The notes beneath the pieces are model-generated. The model was not told where the DNA came from. It saw only the letters and a list, made by a program, of their open reading frames with translations, and did no database searches. Shown here one piece after another: positions 30,780-40,546 of a stretch of 64,000 bases of DNA. Both the position numbers and the translations under genes were made by a program. The stretch spans positions 62,001 through 126,000 of the forward strand of contig QENB01000005.1 of the NCBI GenBank assembly GCA_003331065.1, given 5' to 3'. How positions within the stretch are numbered: the stretch's first letter is position 1; the number at the start of each line of letters is the position of its first letter. This stretch comes from Candidatus Tokpelaia sp. JSC188 (GTDB lineage: Bacteria; Pseudomonadota; Alphaproteobacteria; Rhizobiales; Rhizobiaceae).

Positions 30780-31874
30780 CTAATTTTTTATTTTTCTGAA
30801 AGCAGTTGGTAGAGCTTTTGCCAGTGCTTTTTTCATCACACTTGGTAAGGCCTCTTTATCCAATTCATCTGTTTTGATCCACCAGCCGTTCTTATAGCTC
30901 TTTTCAACAAGATTGCTCATCATATAAACTGACATAGAAAGAGTAAAATGGGTAAAAACATGAATAATATCGCCCTGATAATTCCAAATTCCCGTAAAGG
31001 GAGCAAGGGAGAGATCTGTTTTACTTGCATTGAGTGCAAAGTAGTTCGGAATTTCGCTCATACCGCCTAGCAATCCTTTTTCTTGCCGTTTTTGTAAGTA
31101 CACGCGCCCGTTTTCCGAAAGAGCAACAAAAGCAATACCTGTGCGCAGTGGCTTTTTTGTTTTTAGTGCTCGTAGCGGCAAGTTTTCCGTTTCATTCTTT
31201 TCTAAGGCAATACATCTGTCATTGAGCGGACAGATAAAACAGTTCGGACGTTTAAATGTGCAAATAGAGGAGCCAAGATCCATCATAGCTTGTGCAAAAT
31301 CCCCGGGTCGTTTGTGCGGTGTTATCCCCTGCATATAAGAACGAATTTCTTTTTTTGCGGCAGATAGTGCAATTCTGATATGGAATAGCCGTGAAACCAC
31401 ACGTTCTACATTGCTATCAACAACCGCATAAGGCTGATTAAAAGCAATAGCAGCGATAGCTGCTGCTGTATATTCGCCAATCCCGGGTAAAGCGCGCAAT
31501 TCTTCTATTGTCTGCGGAAAGCAACTGTTATAGTTAGCAACAATTTTATCGGCACAAGCTTTCAGATTTCGTGCACGAGAATAATAACCAAGTCCCGCCC
31601 ATATTTTAAAAACATCATCCTGTGAAGCTTGTGAAAGCGCCTTTATATCCGGCCATTGGCTGAGAAATCTTGTGAAATAAGATTTCACCGCTTTGACTGT
31701 TGTCTGCTGCAACATGATCTCGGCTACCCAAACTTTGTAAGGATCGGGTTTTGTGCCGCGTGCTTGCTCTACTGGTGTAATTCGCCAAGGAAGAATACGG
31801 TGGCATCTATCATACCAATTAAGAAGTTGAGAGGAAATTTTTTCATGTTTGGTCAAGAAATGAAGATTAATCAT
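30780..31874 (-). CDS. mutY: A/G-specific adenine glycosylase
   Basis: Removes A mispaired with 8-oxoG. 364 aa. Helix-hairpin-helix LPGIGEYTAAAI, catalytic E52 (AEIMLQQT) and D153 (VVDSNVERV), [4Fe-4S] cysteines C205, C212, C215, C221. C-terminal NUDIX-like 8-oxoG recognition domain (about 235-355). Divergent from dciA across a 494-nt gap. Confidence 0.95.
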   Translation of the reverse strand: MINLHFLTKHEKISSQLLNWYDRCHRILPWRITPVEQARGTKPDPYKVWVAEIMLQQTTVKAVKSYFTRFLSQWPDIKALSQASQDDVFKIWAGLGYYSRARNLKACADKIVANYNSCFPQTIEELRALPGIGEYTAAAIAAIAFNQPYAVVDSNVERVVSRLFHIRIALSAAKKEIRSYMQGITPHKRPGDFAQAMMDLGSSICTFKRPNCFICPLNDRCIALEKNETENLPLRALKTKKPLRTGIAFVALSENGRVYLQKRQEKGLLGGMSEIPNYFALNASKTDLSLAPFTGIWNYQGDIIHVFTHFTLSMSVYMMSNLVEKSYKNGWWIKTDELDKEALPSVMKKALAKALPTAFRKIKN

Positions 31875-32368
31875 CGATCTTTGTCTATTGGTGTTTATTA
31901 AACGGGCATTTTTATGAACAATCGTCTTTATAAGCGTTTCTAAGGAGGAATCTGAGTATCAAATATTGCTATGATATAATATCTACTGACACTGGATGCG
32001 TCAAAACTAAGCAAGAAAATAGGCTCTCGCTTTTAGAAAAAGCTCAATATATGATAATATACATAATATATGTTGGTTATCTGTGCTAGAATGTAGTACA
32101 TTAGCAGACGTATTCACGATGCATCATATTACCCTTAATATAAGAAGAAAATGTTGAGCTATTAGAATATCAAAATCAAAGCTCAGTTGTAAAAAACAGG
32201 TTAAACATAACAGATGTTGAAAAGCGTACCATATGCCTTGATTTTTATGAATTAAGATAGGATATATTTTAAAAGGCCTGCAGGAATATTGAAAGTAAAT
32301 GTAGCGTGTTAGCAAAACTGTTGACATTGATATTAAGGCACATTCTGTTGATTAGGTAATCCGTCTCT
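31875..32368. other. Divergent intergenic region mutY/dciA
   Basis: 494 nt, AT-rich; must hold both promoters. No gene or clear operator recognised. Confidence 0.4.
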
Positions 32369-32908
32369 ATGGAAATCGACAAAAAAAATAGAGTTAACAG
32401 AGGATTTTTACCACTTTCTGAAATGATATCGCAGGTTGTTGATCCAACCTTACTTAAGCGCGCTGGCTTCAATATTCAGCTTCTAGAAAATTGGCCGGAA
32501 ATTGTGGGATCAGATATTGCAGAAACAACTCGACCTTTGAGAATTATCTGGCCACATCGTATGATAGGGGAAGATACGTTTAAGGCGGCTACGCTGATGG
32601 TTGCATGTGAGGCATTTTCAGCTATCCGATTACAGCACGAAAGTACTGAAGTTATTCAGAGGATCAATACATTTTTTGGTTTTTCAGCCGTTATGCGCCT
32701 AAAGATTAAACAAAAATCTATACGCTCCACCAAACGGCCTTTAAGACAGGCAGTGCCCATTGATATGGAACAAAAAAAGTACTTGGAACAGATAGTCGCC
32801 AATATTAAGTATCAACCACTACGTTTAGCGCTTTTTGATTTAGGAAAAGAGATTTTAAGTGATAAAAATCGCAACCAGAGTAGGAAAGATAAGATAAAAG
32901 ATATCTGA
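32369..32908 (+). CDS. DciA-like DUF721 protein
   Basis: 179 aa with the DUF721 domain (about 14-110: LPLSEMISQVVDPTLLKRAG, then NWPEIVGSDIAETTRPLRI). Family members include DciA, which loads the replicative helicase DnaB. The C-terminal tail is basic. Position between mutY and dsbA is as in Brucella/Bartonella (from memory). Followed by dsbA after 150 nt. Confidence 0.82.
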   Translation: MEIDKKNRVNRGFLPLSEMISQVVDPTLLKRAGFNIQLLENWPEIVGSDIAETTRPLRIIWPHRMIGEDTFKAATLMVACEAFSAIRLQHESTEVIQRINTFFGFSAVMRLKIKQKSIRSTKRPLRQAVPIDMEQKKYLEQIVANIKYQPLRLALFDLGKEILSDKNRNQSRKDKIKDI

Positions 32909-33058
32909 CTCGATCTCTTTAAAAGCATATGTAGTTAAAGTTATATTATTCTATGATCGATTAGTTTTGATCTTATCGGTAAATGGTTTAAACAAGTTTT
33001 CTTCTTATATGATCATAATAAATATGTTTTTAGTTGAACCAAATCAATTGAGTATCTT

Positions 33059-33709
33059 ATGACGCTGTTGATGAGCAAAAATACTATTTTTTTCCTTGCC
33101 TTTATAGGGATTCTTCTAACAGGTGAGGTAACTGCTTCACCGTTGGTTAAATCTTCCGGTAGTGTCGATGTTGCCAAACTAATGCAACCAGGATCGTTAA
33201 AAGATATGGTTGAGGGCAGCACTGATGCACCGGTTACTATTATCGAATATGCGTCTATCACATGTAGCCATTGCGCTGATTTTTATCAAAAAACGTTGCC
33301 AAAAATCCGGGATAAATATGTTAAAACGGGCAAAGTGCGCTTAATTTTTCGGGAATTTGCTTATGATCCGCGAGCGGCTGCGGGATTCATGCTGGCACGC
33401 TGTGTGACTGAGGATCGATATTTCCAAATGCTTCAAATTTTGTTTGAAAAACAAGCAGAATGGGCTTTCGTATCTGATGCTAAGCTACCGCTTTTCAAGA
33501 TTGCTAAATTTATCGGTCTCAACGATGAAAGTTTTGAGACCTGCTTAAAAAATCAGAGAATTTTGGATGGCCTGAACGCGACATTACAGCGTGGTCGTAA
33601 TGAATTTGGCATTACGGCAACACCAACCTTTTTTAGCAATGGTAAAAAATATGAAGGTTCCTTATCATTTGAGCAGATGTCCGCAATTATCGACAATCTA
33701 CTTAGATGA
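33059..33709 (+). CDS. DsbA-family thiol:disulfide interchange protein
   Basis: Periplasmic oxidoreductase, 216 aa. Signal peptide at about 1-26 (FFLAFIGILLTGEVTA). Thioredoxin-fold active site C69-S-H-C72, with cis-Pro loop ITATPTFF near 185. It is of the one-domain DsbA/BdbD type (Thioredoxin_4). A second in-frame ATG four codons in is equally possible as start. In relatives the chromosome-condensation gene smc follows; here it does not. Confidence 0.9.
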   Translation: MTLLMSKNTIFFLAFIGILLTGEVTASPLVKSSGSVDVAKLMQPGSLKDMVEGSTDAPVTIIEYASITCSHCADFYQKTLPKIRDKYVKTGKVRLIFREFAYDPRAAAGFMLARCVTEDRYFQMLQILFEKQAEWAFVSDAKLPLFKIAKFIGLNDESFETCLKNQRILDGLNATLQRGRNEFGITATPTFFSNGKKYEGSLSFEQMSAIIDNLLR

Positions 33710-34095
33710 TTTGTGCTTTCCAACTAGTAGAACAATTCTATTCATGAGATATGGCGTTTAGAAGTAAGATGGTTGCGCAACTTATTGTTCCTAAGCAAGA
33801 CAGGCGGGAAATTACTGTTTTTATATGATCTATGAAAAAACTGTTATGCTTTTTGAATCTAAGGGATAAAATAGTTGAAAGGAACAAAGAGGATAAGCGA
33901 ATGTATGCTTATGACTCTATTGGTAGAGAATATGAAAAACGAGTTAAAGAACAGCTATGCCTACTGATTGTAGTCTTTAGCGTTTTTTTTAATTTGTTGA
34001 AGCAAAATAGCGAAATAGAACTACTAAAATAAATGCTGCAAGAAAAAGTTTTAGCACTTTAGGAAAAAATCATTGATCTATATAGGCTTGAATGC
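33710..34095. other. Intergenic stretch where smc would be expected
   Basis: 386 nt. Contains only a 66-aa frame (33832-34032) with no recognisable family and no Walker motif; not called as a gene. Confidence 0.4.
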
Positions 34096-34884
34096 ATGAA
34101 TCGTATAATTGTGTTTTTTGCATTACTAATAACTCCGATTTTGTCAAGAGCTTGGACAGACGGACTAGCAGCTGAAAGGCCTTTTAAGATTGCAAAAGGA
34201 TATGATCACCCGCAGGTAGCACTAACACTTGACTTGTGTATGAATAGGATAGATCATCGAATTTTTGACCTTCTGATAAGTCAAAAAATTCCTGCAACAT
34301 TATTCGTTACCGGTCTCTGGCTACGTAAAAATAGCGATATTGTTGAAAAAATCCGTGCCTACCCTGAATTATTCGAGATAGGTAATCATGGTGCAAATCA
34401 TATTCCCCCAATTGATGATCGTAATACAGTTTACGGTATAAAGACGGCAGGTGGCTTTTGGCATATCTGTGAAGAAATTATCGGTGGTATGCGAGCAATT
34501 GAGCAAGCGCACCTTGCATTTCTTCAGCCATCTCGCTGGTATCGTGGAGCAACAGCTCTATATTCACGCAATGCAATTACCATTATTGGTAAGCTTGGTT
34601 TTTGTATTGCTGGTTTTTCAGTCAATGCCGACGAAGGAGCATCATTGCCAGCCGATGAGGTGATCAGGCGAATGAAGACTGCAAAAGATGGTGATGTTAT
34701 TATCGCTCACATGAATCAACCTTTGCGTGCTTCTGGCAAGGGCGTTGCAGAAGGCATCATGTTTTTAAAACAAAGAGGATACAGTTTTGTGAAGCTTTCT
34801 GATGCTGCAACATTAACAACTTGTCGCACAAAGATATTATACAAAAGTTGTGCAGAAATTGTAAAAGATCAGAAAAACTCATGA
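34096..34884 (+). CDS. Secreted NodB-like polysaccharide deacetylase
   Basis: 262 aa with a signal peptide (about 1-19). NodB-homology domain: motif 1 ALTLDLCMNRID keeps D46 but not the second Asp of TFDDG. Metal motif H98-x3-H102 (GNHGANHIP) is intact. Motif 3 is SRWYRGATALY (usual RPPxG). Motif 5 is DVIIAHMN. Likely acts on envelope carbohydrate in the periplasm; substrate unknown. Flanked by non-coding DNA. Confidence 0.82.
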   Translation: MNRIIVFFALLITPILSRAWTDGLAAERPFKIAKGYDHPQVALTLDLCMNRIDHRIFDLLISQKIPATLFVTGLWLRKNSDIVEKIRAYPELFEIGNHGANHIPPIDDRNTVYGIKTAGGFWHICEEIIGGMRAIEQAHLAFLQPSRWYRGATALYSRNAITIIGKLGFCIAGFSVNADEGASLPADEVIRRMKTAKDGDVIIAHMNQPLRASGKGVAEGIMFLKQRGYSFVKLSDAATLTTCRTKILYKSCAEIVKDQKNS

Positions 34885-35068
34885 TAATTGGTAGGGTAGA
34901 TTACTGTGAATAGTTAAAGGATGTTACAGCAGCGTCGCAAATGCTACTATAAAAGGGCTTGTGATGAAATATACTTTCCATAAATACACACGGGAAAGAT
35001 TTTCCTGACAAATTGGGATCGATATCTATAGATTTTATTGCTGATCAACTGTTGAAATAATTACATTA

Positions 35069-36388
35069 TTAGCGTTTAACAGCCGTAGTAAGGGTTTTCG
35101 GTCTGCGATTGAGAATGGCATTGAGTAACACTGCCATTATGGCTCCCATAAAAACACCGTTCTGCAAAACCATTTTAAATGGCCCCTCAATACCTGCAAA
35201 AAGGAGCGGAAGAGACATTGGCAGTATACCAATACTGATAGAAACCGCAACAATGATGGTGTTATGTGTATCTTCATAGGATACATGGCTAAGCTCACGG
35301 ATGCCTGCAACTATGGTTATACCGAATATAACAATGGTGGCACCGCCCAATACTGGAGGAGGTAGTACAGCGACAATAATCGCTAATTTAGGGAAAAGTC
35401 CTAGTAAAATAAGAATAATACCCGAGAAAGTTACCACATGTCGGCTTTTAATGTTTGTCAAAGAAATCAAGCAGGCGTTTTGCATAAGGGTGTTATTAGG
35501 AAAGCTATTAAATATTCCGCCAAGAATAGCTGAAAGTCCAGTGCCACGAAGTGTATTAGCTAAAAGCTTTGGTGTTGCCTTGCGATCAACAATGTTACCG
35601 ATTGTTATACTTACTCCGATAGTTTCAATCATAATAACGATCATCGCAACAAGCATAAGCAGTATAGGAATTGGAGAAAATTGAGGAATCCCGAAAGCAA
35701 GGGGGCGACTTAATGCAAACCATGGAGCAGTGTTGATAGCGCTGAAGTCCGTATAACCACCAATCGTCGCAATCACCGTTCCCCCTAAAAGTCCGATGAG
35801 AATACTACTATTGGCTAAAAAACCACGAAAACATACATGAACAAGAAGTACAATAACCATTGTAGCAAGACCAAGAGAAAGATTTGGTAAGCTACCAAAG
35901 TCAGCTACAGCAGGGTCACCACCTCCAAGCCAGCGTGCTGCTGTTGGAATGAGTGAAATACCGATAATCGTGATCAAACTTCCGATAACTACTGGTGGGA
36001 AAAAATACAGAAGTTGACTGAATATCGGTGCTGCAATAACTATTACAATGCCGCAGACGATGATTGCACCAAAAATATAATTGAGGCCATATTGCTGGCC
36101 AATCATAATTACAGGTGTGAGAGCAACAAACGAGCATCCCTGAATCAGTGGAATACGGGCACCGAATTTCCAAAAGCCGATTGTCTGAATCAATGTCGCT
36201 ATCCCTGATATCAGCAGATTTGTATTAATTAGCACGATAATATTATCTAGAGAAAGACCAATAGCATTTCCCAGAAGAATTGGAATGGCAATCGTTCCTG
36301 TATACATAACAAGAACATGTTGCAGCCCAAGTGCCACTGTTTTACCAAAGGGCGGAATTTTATCAATCGGAGAAACATTCTTTTGCAT
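35069..36388 (-). CDS. NCS2 (NAT) family purine/uracil permease
   Basis: 439-aa membrane transporter with about fourteen hydrophobic segments. Conserved carboxylate in IETIGVSITIGNIVDRK and the NAT signature region MQNACLISLTNIKSR. Family members import uracil, xanthine or urate. As the distal gene of the puuE-allA-uraD-uraH operon it most plausibly imports urate or allantoin-related purine (inference from context). 115 nt after uraH. Confidence 0.9.
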   Translation of the reverse strand: MQKNVSPIDKIPPFGKTVALGLQHVLVMYTGTIAIPILLGNAIGLSLDNIIVLINTNLLISGIATLIQTIGFWKFGARIPLIQGCSFVALTPVIMIGQQYGLNYIFGAIIVCGIVIVIAAPIFSQLLYFFPPVVIGSLITIIGISLIPTAARWLGGGDPAVADFGSLPNLSLGLATMVIVLLVHVCFRGFLANSSILIGLLGGTVIATIGGYTDFSAINTAPWFALSRPLAFGIPQFSPIPILLMLVAMIVIMIETIGVSITIGNIVDRKATPKLLANTLRGTGLSAILGGIFNSFPNNTLMQNACLISLTNIKSRHVVTFSGIILILLGLFPKLAIIVAVLPPPVLGGATIVIFGITIVAGIRELSHVSYEDTHNTIIVAVSISIGILPMSLPLLFAGIEGPFKMVLQNGVFMGAIMAVLLNAILNRRPKTLTTAVKR

Positions 36389-36503
36389 TGTGTTTGCCTT
36401 TTTTAGTTTTTCATTTCAAATCATATGCAGACAACCTCAACGATATGCCGATTCTATCTGGTATTAGCTAGAACGGGGTGTGGTTATTAAAACGTGTGAA
36501 GGT

Positions 36504-36860
36504 TTAGCTTCCACGGTAAGTGGAATAGGACCAGGGACTGACAAGAAGCGGTACATGATAATTCCTATCATCTTCAGTTATAGAAAATCGGACAGGTACA
36601 ATATCGAGAAATGGGCATGCGGTTGGCTGTCTCTTCATTTTCTGAAAATAGTCAGAAACAAAAAAGCAGATTTCATAGATTCCCTTTTTCATTGTTTCAT
36701 TAGCAAGAAGTGGCATATCAGTACGCCCATCCGCGTTGGTTGTAGCTACAACCACAGAGGTTCTGCCCCTATCATTCAGAGCATAAAGCTCAATGTTCAT
36801 ATTATGGGCAGGAATACCGTTTGCAGTATCCAGCACATGGGTCGAAAGTTTAGTTATCAT
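36504..36860 (-). CDS. uraH: 5-hydroxyisourate hydrolase (transthyretin-like)
   Basis: Hydrolyses 5-hydroxyisourate to OHCU. 118 aa, family length. N-terminal KLSTHVLDTANGIPA holds the active-site His, and the C-terminus YHVPLLVSPWSYSTYRGS ends in the diagnostic YRGS. One nucleotide separates it from uraD. The enzyme's existence implies a source of 5-hydroxyisourate, that is, urate oxidation. Confidence 0.97.
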   Translation of the reverse strand: MITKLSTHVLDTANGIPAHNMNIELYALNDRGRTSVVVATTNADGRTDMPLLANETMKKGIYEICFFVSDYFQKMKRQPTACPFLDIVPVRFSITEDDRNYHVPLLVSPWSYSTYRGS

Positions 36861-36861
36861 C

Positions 36862-37395
36862 CTATTTTCCTACCAAATTTTTAAGCCGCAATTCAGCTAT
36901 GCGTGCAATCTGTTGTAAAGCCTCCTTTTTTTCTTTATCTAAAGTATTCTGCAATCGTGTACGCATGTTGATAAGAATCGAATGTTTATTGTGGACCTTT
37001 TCAAACCCTCTTGTTGCAATAATATAGGGAAATCCAAAACGTTTCTTATAAACTATATTTAGTTTGTGAAATTCCATAAACTCTTCATCATTCAATCTAT
37101 CGAGACCTGCACTTTTTTGCTCATAAATTGATTCTGCTGTTAGCATGCCATACCTGGCAGCTTTACCCGCAAGATCAGGATGAGCACGAATAAGAGCCAG
37201 CTTCTTATCTTCACCTGAAGAAGTAACTTCAGCTATCATGTTATAATAAAGTTCCTCGATTGATTCGAAAGGTCGCTTAGATACGACACGCTTTGCTATC
37301 CAAGGTGAATGCTCAAAAATCCCAGCGAGCATGGAACAGAAACGTTCACTGGAAGTTGTATTAAGATATTCTAGGCTTATTGTCCGTTTTTCCAT
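36862..37395 (-). CDS. uraD: OHCU decarboxylase
   Basis: Converts 2-oxo-4-hydroxy-4-carboxy-5-ureidoimidazoline to S-allantoin. 177 aa. Catalytic His in [12 protein letters not shown], then [12 protein letters not shown] and [14 protein letters not shown] are signature blocks. Starts 19 nt inside the end of allA and runs straight into uraH: tight operon. Confidence 0.96.
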   Translation of the reverse strand: MEKRTISLEYLNTTSSERFCSMLAGIFEHSPWIAKRVVSKRPFESIEELYYNMIAEVTSSGEDKKLALIRAHPDLAGKAARYGMLTAESIYEQKSAGLDRLNDEEFMEFHKLNIVYKKRFGFPYIIATRGFEKVHNKHSILINMRTRLQNTLDKEKKEALQQIARIAELRLKNLVGK

Positions 37396-37937
37396 TGATT
37401 ACGTATCACCCTCCTATAACAATTGAAGTTGGAAATGCGATATGTTGTGTCATAGAAATATTCCTCAAGATTATTTTCTGGTCCTTTCCGATCCATCACT
37501 AGAAAATCTGTTGTTTTATCTAGTGCCAACAAAGGGTGATGCCAAGTATTGCTGCGGTAATTGATCCCTTGTCCTGGTTGAGCTAAAAATGCTTGTGGCG
37601 TTTGTGGTGCATCGTTGTTATCCTGAGCTACCACCACTAAGAATGGTCGTTGATCAAGAGGAAAAAAAGCCTGTGAGCCATAGGGATGACGCTCTACCAT
37701 AGTGATATCAAGCGGTAGTGAAAAACCAGTACCTCGGAAGATATTGATCAGGATTGACGCAGCTTTGCCATAGATTTCAACTTGGCAAAGATCATGATAG
37801 CGTTTTGTTGTGCCATTATTAATGAATCGCATGCGCGCAGGGTCAGCAAAAATAATATCCCCAAAAGGCGCGAAACTGTTTTTTTCCAATGGATGCACAG
37901 CCAGCTCAATAGGGAAGACGTCATTTTTTTTTTGCAT
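37377..37937 (-). CDS. allA: Ureidoglycolate lyase
   Basis: Splits ureidoglycolate to glyoxylate and urea. 186 aa. Signature blocks [15 protein letters not shown] and [19 protein letters not shown]-terminal SFAPFGDII is typical. Overlaps uraD by 19 nt and follows puuE by 4 nt. The glyoxylate produced would feed malate synthase G encoded across the divergent promoter. Confidence 0.95.
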   Translation of the reverse strand: MQKKNDVFPIELAVHPLEKNSFAPFGDIIFADPARMRFINNGTTKRYHDLCQVEIYGKAASILINIFRGTGFSLPLDITMVERHPYGSQAFFPLDQRPFLVVVAQDNNDAPQTPQAFLAQPGQGINYRSNTWHHPLLALDKTTDFLVMDRKGPENNLEEYFYDTTYRISNFNCYRRVIRNQWKNGQ

Positions 37938-37941
37938 ATTC

Positions 37942-38904
37942 CTAGTCTTTTTCTATAGGATGGTTAATATGCCAGTGGTTGGCAATGTCAATGCGCCGTG
38001 CTATCCAGACATACTCATGTGCTGTGATATAATCTAAGAAGCGTTCGAGTGCCGCTGCACGTCCTGGGTGTCCGGCGATGCGGCAATGTAGACCGATAGA
38101 AAGCATTTTCGGAGCACCATTCTTTCCTTCTTTGTAAAGAACATCAAAACTATCCTTTAGATAGGTGAAGAATTGCGCGCCGCTGTTAAAGCCCTGTAGT
38201 GTGGCAAAACGCATATCATTGGCATCTAGCGTGTAGGGTACAATTAAATGTGTTTTCCCCAATCCCTCTATCCAATAAGGTAATTCATCAGCATAAGAAT
38301 CTGATAAATAGAGAAATCCACCTTCCTCCATTAGAAGTTGCCGAGTATTGAGTGAAGGCTTGCCTTGATAAAAACCAAATGGCCGCTCACCTGTTATTTC
38401 TTTATGCAAACGGATTGCTTCTAGGATATGGTTGCGCTCACATTTTTCATCAAAATCTTTGTATTCTAGCCAGCGAAGACCATGACTAGCGATTTCCCAA
38501 TTTACCTCTTTCATAGCGGCTACAACTTCAGGGTTGCGCATCAACGCCAGTGTAACTGCATAAATCGTAACTGGTAGATTACGGCAAGTGAAGATACGCC
38601 ATAATCGCCAAAATCCAACACGTGAACCATATTCATAGAGGGATTCGATGTTAAGGTTACGCTGCCCTAGCCATGGCACAGCACTAACAATTTCAGAAAG
38701 CAGGGCTTCTGATGAAGGATCGCCATCTAAAATACAGGATTCACCACCTTCTTCATAATTGATAACAAATTGAACTGCAATCCGAGCATTCCCCGGCCAT
38801 CGTGGATCAGGAATATGACGACCGTATCCTATCATATCTCGTGGGTAATCACTGCCTCTAAATCCAAATTGATCTACAATAATTTCACCCATATATTTCT
38901 CCAA
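37942..38904 (-). CDS. puuE: Allantoinase PuuE (polysaccharide-deacetylase fold)
   Basis: Hydrolyses allantoin to allantoate. 320 aa, the metal-light NodB-fold allantoinase, not the amidohydrolase type. Characteristic segments: [49 protein letters not shown] and [13 protein letters not shown]. First gene of the leftward operon, read from the shared region at 38905-39063. Confidence 0.95.
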   Translation of the reverse strand: MEKYMGEIIVDQFGFRGSDYPRDMIGYGRHIPDPRWPGNARIAVQFVINYEEGGESCILDGDPSSEALLSEIVSAVPWLGQRNLNIESLYEYGSRVGFWRLWRIFTCRNLPVTIYAVTLALMRNPEVVAAMKEVNWEIASHGLRWLEYKDFDEKCERNHILEAIRLHKEITGERPFGFYQGKPSLNTRQLLMEEGGFLYLSDSYADELPYWIEGLGKTHLIVPYTLDANDMRFATLQGFNSGAQFFTYLKDSFDVLYKEGKNGAPKMLSIGLHCRIAGHPGRAAALERFLDYITAHEYVWIARRIDIANHWHINHPIEKD

Positions 38905-39063
38905 TAAAGATTAATATAATTAATATAAATTGAAAAAATTACAATATAAAATAAATTTTCTGAAATTTAATTTCATTTAAAAATAGAAATTATTATACTT
39001 TAATAAGTATTATGCTATATCTATATTTATTTATACATCGATTTTGTAAGAAGGAATTGGCAA
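38905..39063. promoter_or_regulatory. Divergent promoter region of the ureide cluster
   Basis: 159 nt, very AT-rich, between puuE and the flavoprotein gene. Contains a perfect inverted repeat TGAAAT-TTA-ATTTCA at 38961-38975 and a 9-nt tandem direct repeat TTAATATAA at 38911-38928. Either could be an operator for a shared regulator. No regulator gene is inside the cluster. Confidence 0.5.
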
Positions 39064-40500
39064 ATGAAACAAATTATGATTGTAGATTCCTTGCAGAATC
39101 TCGAACGCAGGGTAGAATATGATCTTTCATGTTTGAATTATCCATCACGTCCATGGGTGCCAAAGACACAATATGAAGGAAATTCTGTCAGTGATGTATT
39201 GATTATTGGCGGGGGACAAAGTGGAACTACATTGGCTTTCAAACTACGTAATGAATGTGTAACCAATGTTAAAGTTATTGACCGTAATCCTAGGAGAAAG
39301 GAGGGACCATGGTCCACTTATGCCCGTATGCCGACATTGCGCACACCCAAGCATGTAACAGGACCTGATTTAGGTATTCCTAGCCTTTCAATCAGGGCAT
39401 GGTGGGAGGCGAAATATGGGGGTCAATCATGGAAAAATCTGGAAAAGATTCCCACTACTCAATGGGTAGAATACCTAAATTGGTTGCGTGATATCATTGG
39501 CATTAATATTGAAAATAATACAGAAGCCTATGATATTGAGCCTCTTAAAAATGATCTTTTTGCTATCCATACTCGTAGAATTGATACCAAAGGCGATGCC
39601 AAAAAAACAGAAGTGCTATTTACCCGTAATGTAGTTCTAACAACAGGAATCGAAGGTAGTGGGCAGTGGATTGTGCCTGAGATTATCAGCAAAAATATCC
39701 CAAAGGAATTTTATGCCCATACGGCAGATGATATTGATTTCGCAAAACTCGCAGGCAAACGTGTTGCGGTTGTTGGTGCTGGAGCCTCGGCTTTTGACAA
39801 TGCAGCGGCAGCATTAGAGAATAGTGTAGAAAGCCTTGATCTTTATGTGCGGCGCAAGAAATTACCGACTATTAATCCTTATCGTTGGATGGAATATACA
39901 GGTTTTCTGCGCCATTTTGGCGACTTGGACGATAGTAATAAGTGGCGGTTTATACGTTACCTCTTTGCGATGAATCAACCGCCACCGCAGGAAACCTATC
40001 TGCGCGTTTCTCGTTTTGACAACTTCACTATGCATACAGAAAGTCCGATCAAAGAGGCCGGCTTTTCTAATGATAAGCCATGGCTGATAGCGCAGCAAGA
40101 GCGCACTGAATTTGATTTTCTTATTATCGGAACAGGTTTCAGAGTTGATCTAAGCTTGAGACCCGAATTAGGACGTTTCAGCAACAAAGTTGCTCTCTGG
40201 GCGGATCGATATCAATCTTCCTCAGAAGAGGAGGATACGATAATTGCCACCTATCCCTATATGACACCTTCTTTTCAGTTTACAGAAAAGGAGCCTGGAA
40301 CTGCTCCCTTTCTCAAACATATTTTTAGCTATACTTATGGTAGTATGCCAAGCCTTGCTGCTTCAGCTGGTATTTCGGGATTAAAATTTGGTATGGAGAG
40401 GATTGTCACTGGTATTACGTGCGAGTTGTTTTGTGCTGATGTGGATTATCATTTTAATACACTCAAAGCTTTTAATGAAGAAGAATTGACGGCAGTTTAA
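39064..40500 (+). CDS. Two-Rossmann FAD/NAD(P)-binding monooxygenase-like protein, function unknown
   Basis: 478 aa. FAD fold at G49-G-G51-Q-S-G54 (LIIGGGQSGTTLAF), second nucleotide fold at VAVVGAGASAFDNAA (G238-x-G240-x2-A243). EFYAHTADDIDF before the second fold recalls the class B flavin monooxygenase fingerprint FxGxxxHxxxW but does not match it. Later IGTGFRVDLS is the usual ATG-type linker. It is thus related to flavin-containing and N-hydroxylating monooxygenases. No signal peptide or membrane span. It heads the rightward operon with the ureidoglycine aminohydrolase and malate synthase G. As no uricase is present, it is a candidate for the urate-oxidising step; this is inference only. 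Confidence 0.82.
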   Translation: MKQIMIVDSLQNLERRVEYDLSCLNYPSRPWVPKTQYEGNSVSDVLIIGGGQSGTTLAFKLRNECVTNVKVIDRNPRRKEGPWSTYARMPTLRTPKHVTGPDLGIPSLSIRAWWEAKYGGQSWKNLEKIPTTQWVEYLNWLRDIIGINIENNTEAYDIEPLKNDLFAIHTRRIDTKGDAKKTEVLFTRNVVLTTGIEGSGQWIVPEIISKNIPKEFYAHTADDIDFAKLAGKRVAVVGAGASAFDNAAAALENSVESLDLYVRRKKLPTINPYRWMEYTGFLRHFGDLDDSNKWRFIRYLFAMNQPPPQETYLRVSRFDNFTMHTESPIKEAGFSNDKPWLIAQQERTEFDFLIIGTGFRVDLSLRPELGRFSNKVALWADRYQSSSEEEDTIIATYPYMTPSFQFTEKEPGTAPFLKHIFSYTYGSMPSLAASAGISGLKFGMERIVTGITCELFCADVDYHFNTLKAFNEEELTAV

Positions 40501-40546
40501 GAATAAAAAACCACCTAATCTACTTTGTTTTCTCAGGAATGAAATA

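Noticed and set aside
33832..34032. 66-aa frame after dsbA
   Set aside because: No family resemblance and poor ribosome site; considered as smc remnant but shows no Walker or hinge motif.
35301..35684. 127-aa plus-strand frame
   Set aside because: Antisense shadow of the NCS2 permease; hydrophobic codon composition keeps the opposite frame open.
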